From Helichrysum umbraculigerum (lineage: Eukaryota > Streptophyta > Magnoliopsida > Asterales > Asteraceae), in the NCBI GenBank assembly GCA_949592205.1, contig CATIUR010000005.1, positions 27,607,679 to 27,671,678 of the forward strand: DNA of 64,000 nt, read 5' to 3'. This document shows positions 1 through 11,488 of this stretch, one piece after another. The notes below the pieces were generated by a model, which made no database searches, was not told the origin of the DNA, and was given only the letters and a program-made list of their open reading frames with translations. Within the stretch, counting starts at the first letter, position 1. The number at the start of each line of letters is the position of its first letter. The position numbers and the translations under genes were made by a program.

Positions 1-876
1 TGTGGATCCTGTGAGAGTGGAGCCAAAGCCCTTGCATAAGCATGCTTCCTTAAGGTCAGAAGGAATTGGGATGATTTCCATCCTCTCTCTATAATGTGCA
101 ATGTGCTCTTCAGGATCCGTCATTCCATCATACAGCTTCATATTGGGTGTTTGAAACCTCTTTGGGATCTCAGCATCGCAAATAGGTGGTGCAAATCTTG
201 AGATCCAGTGTGCTGTTGGAGCAACTTCTGGAATTGGTTGCACAACTTTGGGGACGCTTGATATCATATCCTTTAACTTCTGTATTTCTCTCGCCATTAT
301 AGGGCTAACTCCAGGATCCTGAAAGTTGTTAGTCCCAACAGTGTTATTAGAAGTAAGATTATTGAACATATTACCACCATCAGGAGTCCTGTATGAGGAT
401 CCTGGATCAGATCGTAGACCCCTTGATGTAGAAACTCCAGTAGCATAGATTGGATCTGGGATCCTAGCGCTTCCTTGCATGGAAACAAAGTCTCCTTGAT
501 GTTCCATGGATGAAGGTGTGCCAAAATCAAGGATCCTGCTTCGGATAGGAGTAGTGACTTGAGAAATCGGAACATTGCTCCTAGCTCTCATGTCCTCCAC
601 ATCCTTTCTCAGGATTTCGTTGCTTCTCTCCACTCGTTGAAGCTGCTCTTTTACCTGCGCAAACATAGACACAATATCCCGGTTAGCAATCATAACAGGG
701 TCTGGATCCGATAAGAATCCAGCCCCCAAAGATGTGGATCCAGCCGACGGTAGCCTTGTATAGACATTATGTGGCTGTTGCTGAGATGAAGTGAGAGGTG
801 GAGCAGTAGGGAGAGTGGTTCTAGCAGAAGATGATGATGGCATGGTAGATGATGTAGATCGTCCTTGGCTCGACAT
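1..876 (-). CDS. Gag polyprotein N-terminal part of a Tat-like Ty3/gypsy retrotransposon (runs off the window)
   Basis: The frame read down from the ATG at 876 is open for 292 codons to the window edge without a stop. The first ~220 residues are Ser/Thr/Pro-rich and poorly structured. They are followed by a retrotransposon gag segment with motifs such as IPKRFQTPNMKLYDG, TDPEEHIAHYRERM and KEACLCKGF, typical of the capsid domain of Tat/Retand-type gypsy elements. Gag forms the virus-like particle that packages the RNA. The LTR and primer-binding site lie just upstream (972-2077 and 951-968), so this is the 5' end of an element whose pol lies outside the window. It looks undamaged as far as it can be read. 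Lineage assignment is from motif memory; gypsy gag itself is secure. Confidence 0.85.
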   Translation of the reverse strand, partial: MSSQGRSTSSTMPSSSSARTTLPTAPPLTSSQQQPHNVYTRLPSAGSTSLGAGFLSDPDPVMIANRDIVSMFAQVKEQLQRVERSNEILRKDVEDMRARSNVPISQVTTPIRSRILDFGTPSSMEHQGDFVSMQGSARIPDPIYATGVSTSRGLRSDPGSSYRTPDGGNMFNNLTSNNTVGTNNFQDPGVSPIMAREIQKLKDMISSVPKVVQPIPEVAPTAHWISRFAPPICDAEIPKRFQTPNMKLYDGMTDPEEHIAHYRERMEIIPIPSDLKEACLCKGFGSTLTGST

Positions 877-950
877 TTTCGACAGAAATCTTTGAAAAAG
901 ATTACTCAACAAGGATCTTTACAAAAGTTTGATTAAGCAAAACACCAATT

Positions 951-968
951 GCCCCACGGTGGGCGCCA
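951..968 (-). other. Primer-binding site of the Tat-like element
   Basis: On the - strand, three bases after the LTR end, the sequence reads TGGCGCCCACCGTGGGGC, the position and TGG start expected for a tRNA 3'-end complement. The primer tRNA was not identified. Confidence 0.7.
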
Positions 969-971
969 AAT

Positions 972-2077
972 TGTTTTGGTCAAAAATTACTAAAAGCAAT
1001 TAAGTGATCAAAATTAGTTTGTGAGGTCAGGTGTATAAATTACTCTCAAGATAATTACGTAGAAACACGATTATCTCTATTAGTAAGTAAATATTTTGCG
1101 TTTAAAAAAGATTAATTTGATCCGTGGATCCTCGTTGAATAAACGTTTATGTATCAAAGCTTTACTAACAGACTAAGGATGATTGCAATTTGATAGCGAA
1201 AATGTAAGTAAAATGTAATTGAAGCAAAATTAATGACAATTAAGCAAAAACGATACGATGATATACGAGGAAAGCCCTTGATCAAGGTTGATCGCCGGCA
1301 CAAAACCTCGGGAAGGATCAAATGATCCTTGCCTTTGTTGATCTTATTAAAATGAAAGTAATGGATTACAAAGTAAGAGCACAAGGATGATCGACTAAAT
1401 GAATGTGTGTGAATTTAGCTAAGCTAAGTGTTAGTGAAATAATCGTAAAATGAAGAAATAGCAGAGTGTATTCGTGATTTGCAGGTGTGAGTAGTGAATT
1501 GTGATTGACCTAAATGATCATCCTAGCCTCGTTTAAATATTAAGAGCGTATAACTATAATTCCGAAATATCAGGGATCCTCCGAGGAACGATGAAGACCA
1601 CCAACGTCTCTTTTGACTTCATTTTACACGTGCGTAAGACTTCGTCTTCTCCAAATCGTATCAAAACCTTGCCACATAATCCAGAGCATATCTCATTAAC
1701 GCGTCTCTCCCAAGACCTGGTCAATACTCAAGAAAAACAAACGTGTTATATAGTTCAAGATCCTTAACTAAGATAAGTCCAGGATCATGAGCTATGTGTA
1801 CTCCGAGATTGATCATAGGATCCTTAAATAAATATCTTCCCGGTCCAGAATCCTGCATAATTGTGTTAGATAAATATATCCTGAATAGGATCCTGCAAGA
1901 TAAATAATAACAATATATCCAGGATCCTTACCTGTATCCGTGATCCTGAAAACAGACTTAAAAACCATCATTATCCTGAGATATGAATATAAAATATAAA
2001 CGACTTTCGTACCTTCAGGGTGTCCATATAATGCTGATTAGGATCCTGTAAAGGTTAGTAAAAATCTATCCACAACA
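972..2077 (-). mobile_element. 5' LTR of the Tat-like gypsy element
   Basis: The LTR is about 1106 bp. On the - strand it starts TGTTGTGG and ends CCAAAACA, so its ends form a TG...CA inverted repeat (7 of 8 bases). The inner end is followed by the primer-binding site and gag. The outer end abuts a broken MITE, so the TSD partner lies outside the window. The LTR and the gag region share a striking excess of GGATCC/AGGATCCT words. Confidence 0.8.
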
Positions 2078-2133
2078 ATGATCAATGCAGAACTTTGGTG
2101 GATTTATCAAAAAGAGTGGTGGATATATCACCC
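2078..2133. mobile_element. Half of a Mutator-type MITE, cut by the gypsy element
   Basis: The sequence matches the right half of the complete MITE at 10344-10473 (shared words: TCAATGCA, TGGTGGATTTATCAAAAA, GTGGTGGA, ATATCA...CCC). Its left half is missing exactly at the LTR boundary, so the retrotransposon integrated into the MITE; the other half should lie beyond the far LTR. Confidence 0.7.
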
Positions 2134-2324
2134 TCATTACTATAACAAGTCACAATGAAGTCAATAAAAAGTAAAAACAAGTCAATACAAGGAGGATAAT
2201 ATATATCGAACGTAGGATTAGCAATGTGCATATATAATTCACTGATAAGTTTTCTGTAAATTATCAATCGAGCGTTACTCAAGTAGTTCCGCAATTACAA
2301 ATATTTAGACTTCACATAGTGGTT

Positions 2325-2830
2325 TTTTTCTAAAACGATAGACTTCATATATTTAAAGAAAAACTAGCAAGATGCTAGGAATTACAACCAAAACAATCAT
2401 ACTATAACAACGATTCAAAAGCTATATTCCAACCTAAACTACCTCCATAACTCCAATCAAAATGAGCCTACCAAAACGACCATAAAAACTTGACCCCAAC
2501 CCTACATCATACCAAAACAAGTAAACAACCATACTTGACTCCAATTTCTAAATCACACCACAATGACCATACAACTTGACGACAATCAAACCGACTATAC
2601 AACTTGACACCAATCAAACAACCATACAACATGATCCCAACCAAAACGACCATACAACATGTCAAATGAACCTAAACACACCTGAAACGTCTTGAAACCG
2701 TGATCTAAAGCCACATCCTGAAATCACCAACTGAACCCACTTGAAACTACTCGAAATCACAGCTTGAGAAAACCCAAAGCCGCTGCATGAAACCACTTGA
2801 AACTATCGAAACCTCAACTTGTATATGTGA
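2325..2830 (-). mobile_element. Possible truncated LINE 3' end
   Basis: Read on the - strand, the segment ends in an A-run near 2325 preceded by a stretch resembling plant L1 3' ends (CATCTTGCTAG, TTCTTTAAATAT, GAAGTCTATCG). The remainder has degenerate repeats of a CCATACAACTTGAC-like word. No ORF and no clear TSD were found. Tentative. Confidence 0.3.
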
Positions 2831-3177
2831 TTTGCTCGACGTTGATGCTGCTTGCGGGTGGTACAAACGCGTACCATTAAAATATGGTACGAGAGTTAGA
2901 GATAACCAATTTACCTTTTTTAGTTTTCTGTAAATTAAATGATGGTCAAAGTTTATCTTTACACATAATACAATTATAATGTTTTTAACTTTACAAATTA
3001 ATGTTTATAATCTTCACAAATCAATCTGATAATGTTTTAATCTTGACATATTGATTTGTTAATGTATCACAAATTATGTGTTCTTGTTTATGTTTTGTGA
3101 AAATTATTTATTTATCTTTTATTAATTTCTAATAAGTAACTTGCTAATCGGAAGATAGGTATGATTTTTAGTGACTA

Positions 3178-3423
3178 CTCCCTCCGTTTCAAAATAAGTG
3201 TCTGGTATCAGTTTTTACGAAATTTAAGAAAATTACATTGTGTGATAGTGAAAATGACACTTTTATCCCCCTTTTTTTAATGCACAGACTCTTATATAAC
3301 AGTTTTGAGAAAATGTATATTGAGAATAAATGGTAAAAGTTATTACTGTTTTTGGAAGTGTATATTTTAGGATAAATTAAATAGAAAGATACTTATTTTT
3401 CGATGCATTTTGGATGCAGGGAG
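3178..3423. mobile_element. Stowaway-type (Tc1/mariner) MITE
   Basis: About 246 bp, flanked by TA at 3176-3177 and 3424-3425. The left end CTCCCTCCGTTTCAAAATAA and the right end (read inverted) CTCCCTGCATCCAAAATG are the standard Stowaway terminal inverted repeats. It is noncoding. Confidence 0.8.
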
Positions 3424-3645
3424 TATTTCTCTTTCAACTCACCATCTAGCCAGCCACGCTTGACCTGCGAACGCTGTGTGTTGAATTGGCAGGAATGGGC
3501 CCATTTTTCTTGGCCTTGTTTGAGCTCTTTAGTAGGTTCTTGACTGCTATTGAGTAACTTGGGCCTTGGGGCATGTTTAAATTCACTATTCGTGCTACCA
3601 TCGTAGTATCGTACCCAGTCCACTACCTTATTGAGGGGTACGATA

Positions 3646-3691
3646 GATGACTTATAGAGGGGCTTGACTAACTTATATAAGGGTTTTTCAG
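3646..3691 (+). repeat. 46-bp direct repeat, copy 1
   Basis: A 46-bp word beginning GATGACTTATAGAGG and ending TAAGGGTTTTTCAG recurs almost exactly at 4278-4324, differing by one extra T. The two copies lie in the same orientation about 630 bp apart. The origin is unknown. Confidence 0.85.
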
Positions 3692-4068
3692 GCACTTATA
3701 TTGAATTCATATTTTAGAGAGAAATTATTGATTATGGAGACCTATAAAATATGTCTATAAATTAGAGTTTATTTCAACCAATAAAATTAGTGGAAAAAAA
3801 TTATATTAGCTAATAAAAGAGTTAGAATTAGTCTTAGATCCATCTAAACAGGTCTATATATGCTTACTCATATCGACTTATACTATTTAAAAATTTGTTT
3901 TCAGCTCCTTACTTACTACTGTATAAAAATATTGAACACTAGTAAATTGTTATGTCCTAAATTGAACAGTATGGGAATTGTCCCCTTTAACTTCGGTATG
4001 TAGATACACAATTCACATTTACATTTTCATTACTTTTGACACTCACTACTAAAAAAGTTTCACATTGT

Positions 4069-4135
4069 ACAGTACAACACTGTACTGCATATTCTTGGTG
4101 GATCTATCGAAAATTGAGGTGGAAATATCATCACC
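4069..4135. mobile_element. Diverged half-copy of the 10344-type MITE
   Basis: The segment contains GTACAGTACAA, TGGTGGATCTATCGAAAA and GAGGTGGAAATATCATCACC, matching the right arm of the MITE at 10344-10473. No left arm is recognisable. Confidence 0.5.
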
Positions 4136-4277
4136 TATTAGAATATTTGTACTTGTACGACTCCATTCTTGAAATAATTCTCCTATTATAATTATAATTC
4201 TAATTCTAATTCTAATATGGGTGGGACATAAATTAATAATCACTTCTTATTTATCTAATAATTATACTGAATTGATC

Positions 4278-4324
4278 GATGACTTATAGAGGGGCTTGAC
4301 TAACTTATATAAGGGTTTTTTCAG
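4278..4324 (+). repeat. 46/47-bp direct repeat, copy 2
   Basis: Second copy of the repeat at 3646-3691, with one additional T in the T-run. Between the copies lie a MITE fragment and AT-rich sequence. Confidence 0.85.
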
Positions 4325-4965
4325 ACTTATCTAAGTCTTTTAACGTCATTAATTATTTGTCATCGTTGAGGTTTTATCTTTGGTCTTACTTTCTTCGGTA
4401 TTAAGATATTGTAGGTTGTTGTTTAATTAGGAGTGGTTCTTATTTGATTACTCCATTTTGGAGTGATTTTTGTTTTGGTGTTGGTTTCTTTTAGCATCTA
4501 GCTAGCTATTTTAACCGTACACTTATCTTTAAACAAAAAACTTATAGTACGGAGTGTATGTTTTGAAGTGTATAGTTATGTTCAACTTTCTTTATTATAA
4601 TATTATTAAAGTTCAACTTAAAAATGTAAAATTTATTATAATTTTATTATTCCATAGACAACACATGTTCCTTTCCTACATTATAAAATACTACTACAAA
4701 TTATAATAATAATAACGCATATTCCTACACCATACAACACTACGAACGTAATATTCTTATTCTTATAATATGAAATGAAATGGATTAACACCTAGACCTA
4801 GTCGTTTTCAAAGCCAAAATAATATTCAACGATACATATCTGATGATTAACTAATATAATCATTGTTAATTATTGCAGATAATATAGATAGCCAAATACA
4901 TCACTGATCACTGTATTAAAATTACAATAAACGTATTAAATGGACAATAAAAATTTATAATAAGA

Positions 4966-5127
4966 TACCAGCTCAACTGGTTGTGATGCATGGGGTTTTA
5001 CCCATAGGTCTCAGGTTCGAGTCATGTGGTGGTTTTTCCTAGGTAAGGCAATATATGGGCTGGTAGTGGTGGCACGATGATACTCCATTACTGGCCCGCA
5101 GGTGTTATTTGCCGTTTCCAAAAAAAA
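4966..5127 (+). mobile_element. tRNA-derived SINE
   Basis: A pol III box A-like CCAGCTCAACTGGT (4968-4981) and a box B GGTTCGAGTC (5014-5023) sit about 33 bp apart. They are followed by a ~100-bp non-tRNA body and a terminal A-run at 5120-5127. The flanks share ATAATA-like words that could be a decayed TSD. It is not a functional tRNA: no acceptor stem pairs. Confidence 0.7.
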
Positions 5128-5666
5128 TAATATGAAATATAATAATCGAGTTGTCTCATGGTAATTAATTCTGGCCTAACATTAGTTTATGAAGTTTCCT
5201 TTGTTAAATTTCACATTCTAGCTTTTCTATCAATTAAAACAAAATTATTTGTTTTTCACTTCAAATTTAAAAATCTCGCATAGAACCGTAGTGGCGATCG
5301 ATCAGAATAAATCGACTAATATATCATTGTCTTTGACATTTTTAAAGTTCAATTTCATTAAGTGTGAAGTGCTTACGTATAGAGGAGTGAAAAAAAAATT
5401 ATTTCATCCTTTTTAATTTTCTTTTTCGCTATATTATTATTGACTTTCTCATTCCTCATTTCTTAATTTATTTTACACCTCTGTTTCATAGGACTAAGTG
5501 AGCATACGGGCTAATATTGAAACTGACGACTTACTCATCTACTGTCATTTGTAGTTGCAGGGTAACTTACATTAATAGAGCACTTCATTCAGGTACATCA
5601 TATTCTTGTCTTCGTGTTGTATATTTGTTTGGTTTGTGTCATTCTTTTAATAACATATGCTACTGT
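5128..5666. other. AT-rich intergenic DNA, nothing recognised
   Basis: No coding potential, TIRs or RNA genes were seen. The ORF-length stretch at 5517-5711 runs into the LTR at 5672 and has no family features. Confidence 0.5.
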
Positions 5667-5671
5667 GTATA

Positions 5672-8281
5672 TGTGACACCCGTCAATTTAGGACTAGAAT
5701 TTAGTGCCTAATCAAGTTTTAATACATGTAATTAGTTCTGTGTTAGGCTAATTAATGTATCAATTATCATATATATTGTTGAATATATATCTACACAATT
5801 ATGCGGTTTGTTTAAATCGTACGAGTTTCAGATCGAATGAATTTCGATACAATAAACACGGACGTTGGTGAACAATTTTATTAAGTAATACAAATATTAT
5901 TTAATAACTCAATTTATTCAAAATATTATTCATAATAATATTTCGTATCCAAGTTTTATTAAACAATTAACGTATATGCTATTAAACATACAAACGCGTA
6001 AACACATAAAACAAATTTCAATTTAGATATCCCCAAAGGGATAATTGATGAATTATTTCAATAAAACATTTTTATAATAAATTCGTAATTTAAAACGTAT
6101 AGTAAAACATAGAAAATAAATATTTAACGTTTAAACGACGGAGTAAACGAACATCACACGGAGCGTGGTGCGTGGACTGAAAGTGGTGGGGGATCCCCAC
6201 CAAAACCACCTCCTTTTCTTTCTTTTCTTTCATTCTCATTTCTATCTCTCTCTCTCCTTCATCTTTTTCTCTCAACTCTCATCACCACCAAATTCTCTCA
6301 AAATCGCAAATAAACACCTCGAAACGCAACCGTATCAACAATATTTTTAGAGATTCACGACCACCACGAGACGATCTACACTTCTATCTTTCCGGAATTT
6401 CATTTCGGCGATTTGTAAGTTTCCGACACAACTCCGAAAACTCTCGTTTTTAAGTTTTATAACTTGCTAGTTGTTTGTATAACCTTATAATGTCCTAAAA
6501 TGGGTTGGGTAAAAATATTATGCCGATCGATGGCCGGAAAATGCGTTTTTGGAGTTAAAACTCCGATCAGACTCCGTACGTCGCATTTGGCCTGGAGCAA
6601 ATGCGACGCAGCGACCTACGTCGCACTATATCCCCAACGTCGCATATAGCGACGCAGCCTACTACGTCGCATTGACTTGCGAACGTCGCACATAGCGACG
6701 CAGCGACTTACGTCGCAAACCGAACCTACGTCGCATTAGCGACGTAGCGCCCTACGTCGCTATTGACTTAGCACTGTTGACTTTAGCGACGCAACCCTTT
6801 TCGTCGCAAAAACCCTACGTCGCAGCCTACGTCGCAGGCTACGTCGCACAAACCAGAACCTCGAAAACACAGATTTTCACTAAGTGTCGAGGCTCGAAAT
6901 TTTATCACTTGATTTCACCCAAATTCAAGTCCAGATGCGTTCTTCCTTTAAGCAATATAGTAGAAATAAAAATTTTCCAAGCTGACCTGGCAGCTCGACC
7001 CCAGCCAGGGGCTCTGTCCCTTGAACCCCGCCAGGGGCTGCCGCCCCTTGGACCCCGCTAACCAGGGGCGCTGCCCCCGGACCCCCGTACTTAGATTCCG
7101 TAGGCACATTTTTACACCAAATGTCAAACTTGTACAACTTCAAAACGCTTACGCGATACAACTTTTCAATCATAATTGGAATTTACTTTTCAAGTATAAC
7201 ACTTCTAAATCAATGAGATAACATCAAGACTATTGTTGCAAGTAATCACCAACGGGCCGTACACGTTTTCAAAACATACTTCAAAGATCAAACAAGTCGT
7301 AGTAACTTGTAACATTACAATCAACCAAATCGGGGTAATTTGGACATCAAGTTAAACAAACAATTTAAATGGTAGTCCTTCGAGATACCGGTACAATTAA
7401 TAACAATTCAAGTGTCGTGGACACATTCAGGTTTCAAGTCTTTGGACACCAACACACTGCTAATTACTTCAAGTTTAATTGCTTAACATTCCAAGACTCA
7501 GGTGAGTTTCATAGCCCCATTTTCACTACTTTTACCAGGGGTGTGATATTACTACTTCATTTTGTTTTACAAGTAGAACGCAAGTGACAAATTTCAAATA
7601 CTACATGAGTTTCAAGCTAATCAATTTAAAGTCCTCCCTAAGCATAGTCTCTAGTATTTATAGCGTGAATGTTAGTATATGATATCATATGGGATTGACA
7701 ATCCTCATCCGGGTTAGCACGCACTAACCGGTCAAACGGATGTATTAGCATTTGGGAAGACGAGTGTTGATTAGGCACTCGTAGGAGGCATTTCAAGTTA
7801 GGTTTCCTTAATTGGGCCTGACAAATCAAGTTAAGCTCAGACTATGTGCTCATGGACAGTATAACTTTTATTTTGCTTAATTGCATTTTAAATTCAATAT
7901 AAATCTTGCGGTTCTGACAACTATACATTGACATACAAACCTGTGAGCTCACCAGCGTTTTCGCTGACCCATTTTAGTATTTATCACAGGTACCCAGCAG
8001 TAGGTTGACTGCACAAGCAGGAATTATTAGCTCGAGTCAGCATACATACCACTAGAGATTGGACTGCATTATTATATTTTGTAAAAGTAATTATGCTATG
8101 TAATCTCTCAATTTCAGGAACCGAGCTAATGTAACTATATTTTGATGTAAACATTTACTTTAGCTATACAAGTTTAAAACGACGCATATAGTGGTCGTTC
8201 ATTATATCTTATGTGCTTTGTATATTGATTAGTGACACCCAAATCAAGCTTCCGCAAATCATTAAATTTGGGGGTGTCACA
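5672..8281 (+). mobile_element. Solo LTR A1 of a long-LTR gypsy element (Tekay/Del-like)
   Basis: 2610 bp, starting TGTGACACCCG and ending GGGGGTGTCACA, flanked by a perfect 5-bp TSD GTATA (5667-5671 and 8282-8286). There is no primer-binding site, internal region or second LTR, so the internal part was lost by LTR-LTR recombination. Internal landmarks in order: a gene-like polypyrimidine leader with C/T tracts (~6200-6300), a GTAAGT donor-like site (~6416), a CGTCGCA/TGCGACG array (6578-6850), GC-rich CCAGGGGCTCTG-type palindromic units (~7000-7090), and a tail ending in GCTTCCGCAAAT. The Tekay/Del assignment is inferred from LTR length and terminal sequence. Confidence 0.85.
6578..6850. repeat. 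CGTCGCA/TGCGACG two-orientation word array inside LTR A1
   Basis: More than a dozen copies of ACGTCGCA-type words and their reverse complements (AGCGACG, TGCGACG) occur at irregular spacing in ~270 bp, and the stretch is much richer in CpG than its surroundings. A conserved segment TTTCACTAAGTGTCG follows. Counterparts are at 25491-25746 and 30532-30774. Confidence 0.85.
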
Positions 8282-8463
8282 GTATATTATGTGCAAATAG
8301 CAAAGCAAGACCGGCAATTTAGTAGTGTATTATGTTGACTGTATTTTGACGAGTGTTAGTCAACTCAATTACTAAGGCCTAAAGTATGTCCACATGACTC
8401 TGGTTGCATAAATAGTGATAGTCTGATTTGGACCACTTGTTAATCGAACATCTACTTAAGTAC

Positions 8464-8619
8464 TTAAGTAACAACTTTAGAGTTTCTCATATTCGTAAGG
8501 AATACATCTAATTGAAGTCCCCAAGTCCTTAAGTAACAACATTAGAGCTTCTACTATTATCTAAGGAATACATAAAGTCCCTAAGCCCTCAAGTAACAAC
8601 TTTAGAACTTCTACAATTC
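8464..8619 (+). repeat. Degenerate tandem repeat, three units of ~60 bp
   Basis: The unit begins TTAAGTAACAACTTTAGAG and contains AAGGAATACAT and AAGTCCC. Three successive units are diverged by substitutions and small deletions. It is noncoding. Confidence 0.7.
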
Positions 8620-8992
8620 ACAGGGCAGTAAAGATAAATTACTATGCGTACAGGTATGTTCCACTTTAACCCAAAGCTCTCATGCTTGCTTAAGTGAAGG
8701 GTAGCCATCATTGCATGACCCGATCTTATTATGACCAGGACCCGTTTTACTTTTTACCCGAACCCACTTTAACCCTGTTCCCAAACTGACCCACCCACCC
8801 ATTTTGACACCTATAAAGTTCATTACATGTCTTGTAGAAGCTTATAGATAACATTTAATAATAGTAAAACTAACCTTGTATTGGTCATTGATAGGTGAAA
8901 GTGCCTGAAGTTTATAAGTGGAGCAAAAGACATTTTGATTCATCTTGGAAGTGTATAGGTCATATTTTGTTTTTCTTTTTTGTGGAAACATA
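8620..8992. other. Intergenic; faint hAT-like remnant only
   Basis: A stretch near 8720-8815 has GACCCG/ACCCG words and ends TTTTGACACCTATA, reminiscent of a hAT right end. No left end or TSD was found. Nothing else was recognised. Confidence 0.3.
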
Positions 8993-9001
8993 AAGAATTA
9001 A

Positions 9002-10213
9002 GGGTTAATCAACTAAATCGGCATTGAACTGCCACCTTTCGTTGCATGTAAGCAATCAATTCAAAGTATTGTTCATGTACGCAACAAACTGGTTGGTTTT
9101 GTACTTATGTAAGCAACATGGTAACCAGTTACCGGCTCAACCGGTAAACTTATATATTAATGTATTTTAAATTTAATTAAAATGTGACATGGAAAAAAAA
9201 TATACATGACATATTTTTTAAATTACATAAATCTTTAATAAATTGAAAAATATATATTAAATTGAATGTATAAATTATGATGCCATTCAAAAGCAAATAT
9301 CTTTAACACGTTCGTTCCAATATCTTCTCCTATAACTACGACAAAAAAAACCAGGCACAACGAAATGGACAAACCAACACTAAACTACTGATCTGGAGAA
9401 AAGAAATCGAATCGCATCCATATTGAAACGTCGAAATACAATAACTCGTATCCACAACCGTTACCGATGCCCGAACAATCAATCTACGATCAAACCGCCA
9501 CCACCATCATATATAATATCAGTTATACACCGGAAAGCTACAGGTATATGACGGATGAACGCGTGTAGACCCTAATCAAACAGAAGAGCGGCTGATTGTC
9601 GTCGACTCAAGCAACCGACATCGCAGATATGGCCAGCAACCGTCGTGGCAATTACAACCATGAAACTTTGTCCCTGTGCAAAATCGCAGTCGCAAATGTG
9701 GACAGAAACGATGGCCATCCGGTGCTTCTCGGATTCTGCGCGGACGAAGATGGCCGCCGTGGCAATTTAGTATCAAGATTGCGTGCTTCTGGTCGGATCT
9801 CCTATGTGGTGGTTGACTGTGGATGATTGGAGCAGGTGGGGGCTAGTCAACAATTTGGGGGTATTAGTTTGCATTTGATACTAAATTAAGAGCATGAAGT
9901 ATTGAATTTTGTAATCGGAGGTGGTTGAATTTGGTGGTGCAAATTAGTAACAGGAGATTCAGATCTTGTGTGTGTATATGTTCAATTAAAAATGACGTGG
10001 CTACCATCTGTGCAGATTACGTGTCCAAAAAATCAACGTGGCAGGTGACATGTATGCCAGCTCAGCTTTTGCAAACATCAAAAGGAAAAATCTCACTTTG
10101 CAGGATCCCAGCACGAAACCAACCAGTTTGTTGCGTACATGAACAATATTTTGGGTTGGTTGCTTACATGCAATGAAAGGTGGCAGTTCAATGCCGATTT
10201 TGTTGATTAACCC
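9002..10213. mobile_element. Non-autonomous Mutator-like element (1.2 kb)
   Basis: Terminal inverted repeats start GGGTTAATCAACTAAATCGG on the left and mirror it on the right (CCGATTTTGTTGATTAACCC), with at least 50 bp of similarity containing TTGCATGTAAGCAA. The 9-bp flanks AAGAATTAA and AAGACATAA agree at 7 of 9 positions, the length used by Mutator elements. The interior at ~9400-9830 is less AT-rich than the ends and has two overlapping short open frames; it may be captured host sequence, which I could not identify. ACGTGGC cores occur at 9994-10001 and 10036-10042. No transposase. Confidence 0.75.
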
Positions 10214-10343
10214 AAGACATAAAATTGTGACAATTCTTGATACATTGTTGATATATTGATTTATGGTTTTGTTTTAGAGTTTGATCTAATTTGCGTTGTG
10301 TTAATGAAATTGATATTTATTATATATATTGGCATAAATCATT

Positions 10344-10473
10344 GGGTAGTGATATATCCACCACACTTTTTGATAGATCCATCAAAACTGTGCAGTATAA
10401 TTTGTACAGTACAAGCTCTCAATGCATAATTATGGTGGATTTATCAAAAAATGTGGTGGAAATATCAACACCC
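10344..10473. mobile_element. Mutator-type MITE, 130 bp
   Basis: The ends GGGTAGTGATATATCCACCA and (inverted) GGGTGTTGATATTTCCACCA pair over ~45 bp. A perfect 9-bp TSD TAAATCATT lies at 10335-10343 and 10474-10482. This is the complete reference copy for the fragments at 2078-2133 and 4069-4135. Confidence 0.9.
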
Positions 10474-10521
10474 TAAATCATTTGGTTTACATGTTTGAGC
10501 GTGTATGCTTGCATATCTTGT

Positions 10522-10839
10522 CACTAGTGACGTGTTTGGTGTTCAATTGCATTCGACACTAATCTGAACAATTAGTGACGTATCTGGTTCTATGTAGCTT
10601 TCGATACTAAGCTGATCAATTAGTGACAAATCCGTTTGTCACAAATATATAGTGACGTCTTTTGTTCCGTGACTAATTAGTGACAATTTTAGTATTTTGT
10701 GTCTAATTGAAATTTGTGACTGACCTATAGTGACAAAAAGTGACGAAAATTATTATGTCACTAAAGTACCTTAGTGACGATTTTTATGCCTTTAGTGATG
10801 AAATTTGATGTATCACTAAAGCCATTTTTTCTTGTAGTG
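10522..10839. mobile_element. Small CACTA-type element or CACTA terminus
   Basis: The right end reads CCATTTTTTCTTGTAGTG, a classic CACTA terminus, and the left side begins CACTAGTGACG. In between are many TTAGTGACGA-like subterminal repeats in both orientations, as in En/Spm elements. A clean 3-bp TSD was not confirmed, so this may be the right end of a larger decayed element. Confidence 0.65.
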
Positions 10840-11488
10840 CTTACTCTTTTTTACCCTCCTTATCTTTACCTTTACCACCTTCTTACAATGTCAGAATCCA
10901 ACCACCATCGTTAGACATCGGATTTTGAAAACCATTAGAAAAAACCACTGTATCATACTTTTAAGTTAAAAAAATAGCATCATGCTTTTGAATTTAACAC
11001 AATTATATTATGCTTTTACACTAAACACATTGTATCATGTTTTTACCTTAAGCAATAAGCACCCTCCATCATCTGCGTCATTGTTTAAACGCTATATTAT
11101 GATTTTAAATTAAATATAATGCATTATCAAGAAAAATTGGATATAACATGAGCGTAGGTAAAAGTGTTATAGTTTATTTCTTTATTAACCATTATTTTCA
11201 ATTTTAATTACAAATATGTTACCCCTCTAACCATCGATGAGGTAATTCACATTTTCTTTATATCCTTTCCTCGGTCGTTAGTCCTTAACCTTATTTCACC
11301 CTTTAATTTCTTATCTTAAAGTAAAAACTAAATCAAATAGTCTTTTATGACTGCAAATACAACTCGTATTAGGTATATATAGTGAATTTCTCATATTTTA
11401 ACTAGAAGACTCGATTTTTTGACTAATAAACACCAAAAGTTTGTAAATTGAAACCTTCAAAAAGTCATTTTGGAAACGGTCTAACGCA

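Noticed and set aside
297..575. 92-codon - strand frame at the window start
   Set aside because: Out-of-frame shadow of the gag frame that is open from 876 to the window edge.
4044..4056. CACTACTAAAAAA as a CACTA transposon end (also CACTACTAAAA near 40228)
   Set aside because: No opposite terminus, 3-bp TSD or subterminal repeats found nearby.
6777..7221. Overlapping frames on both strands
   Set aside because: Lie in the CGTCGCA array and GC-rich palindromic units of solo LTR A1; repeats, not genes.
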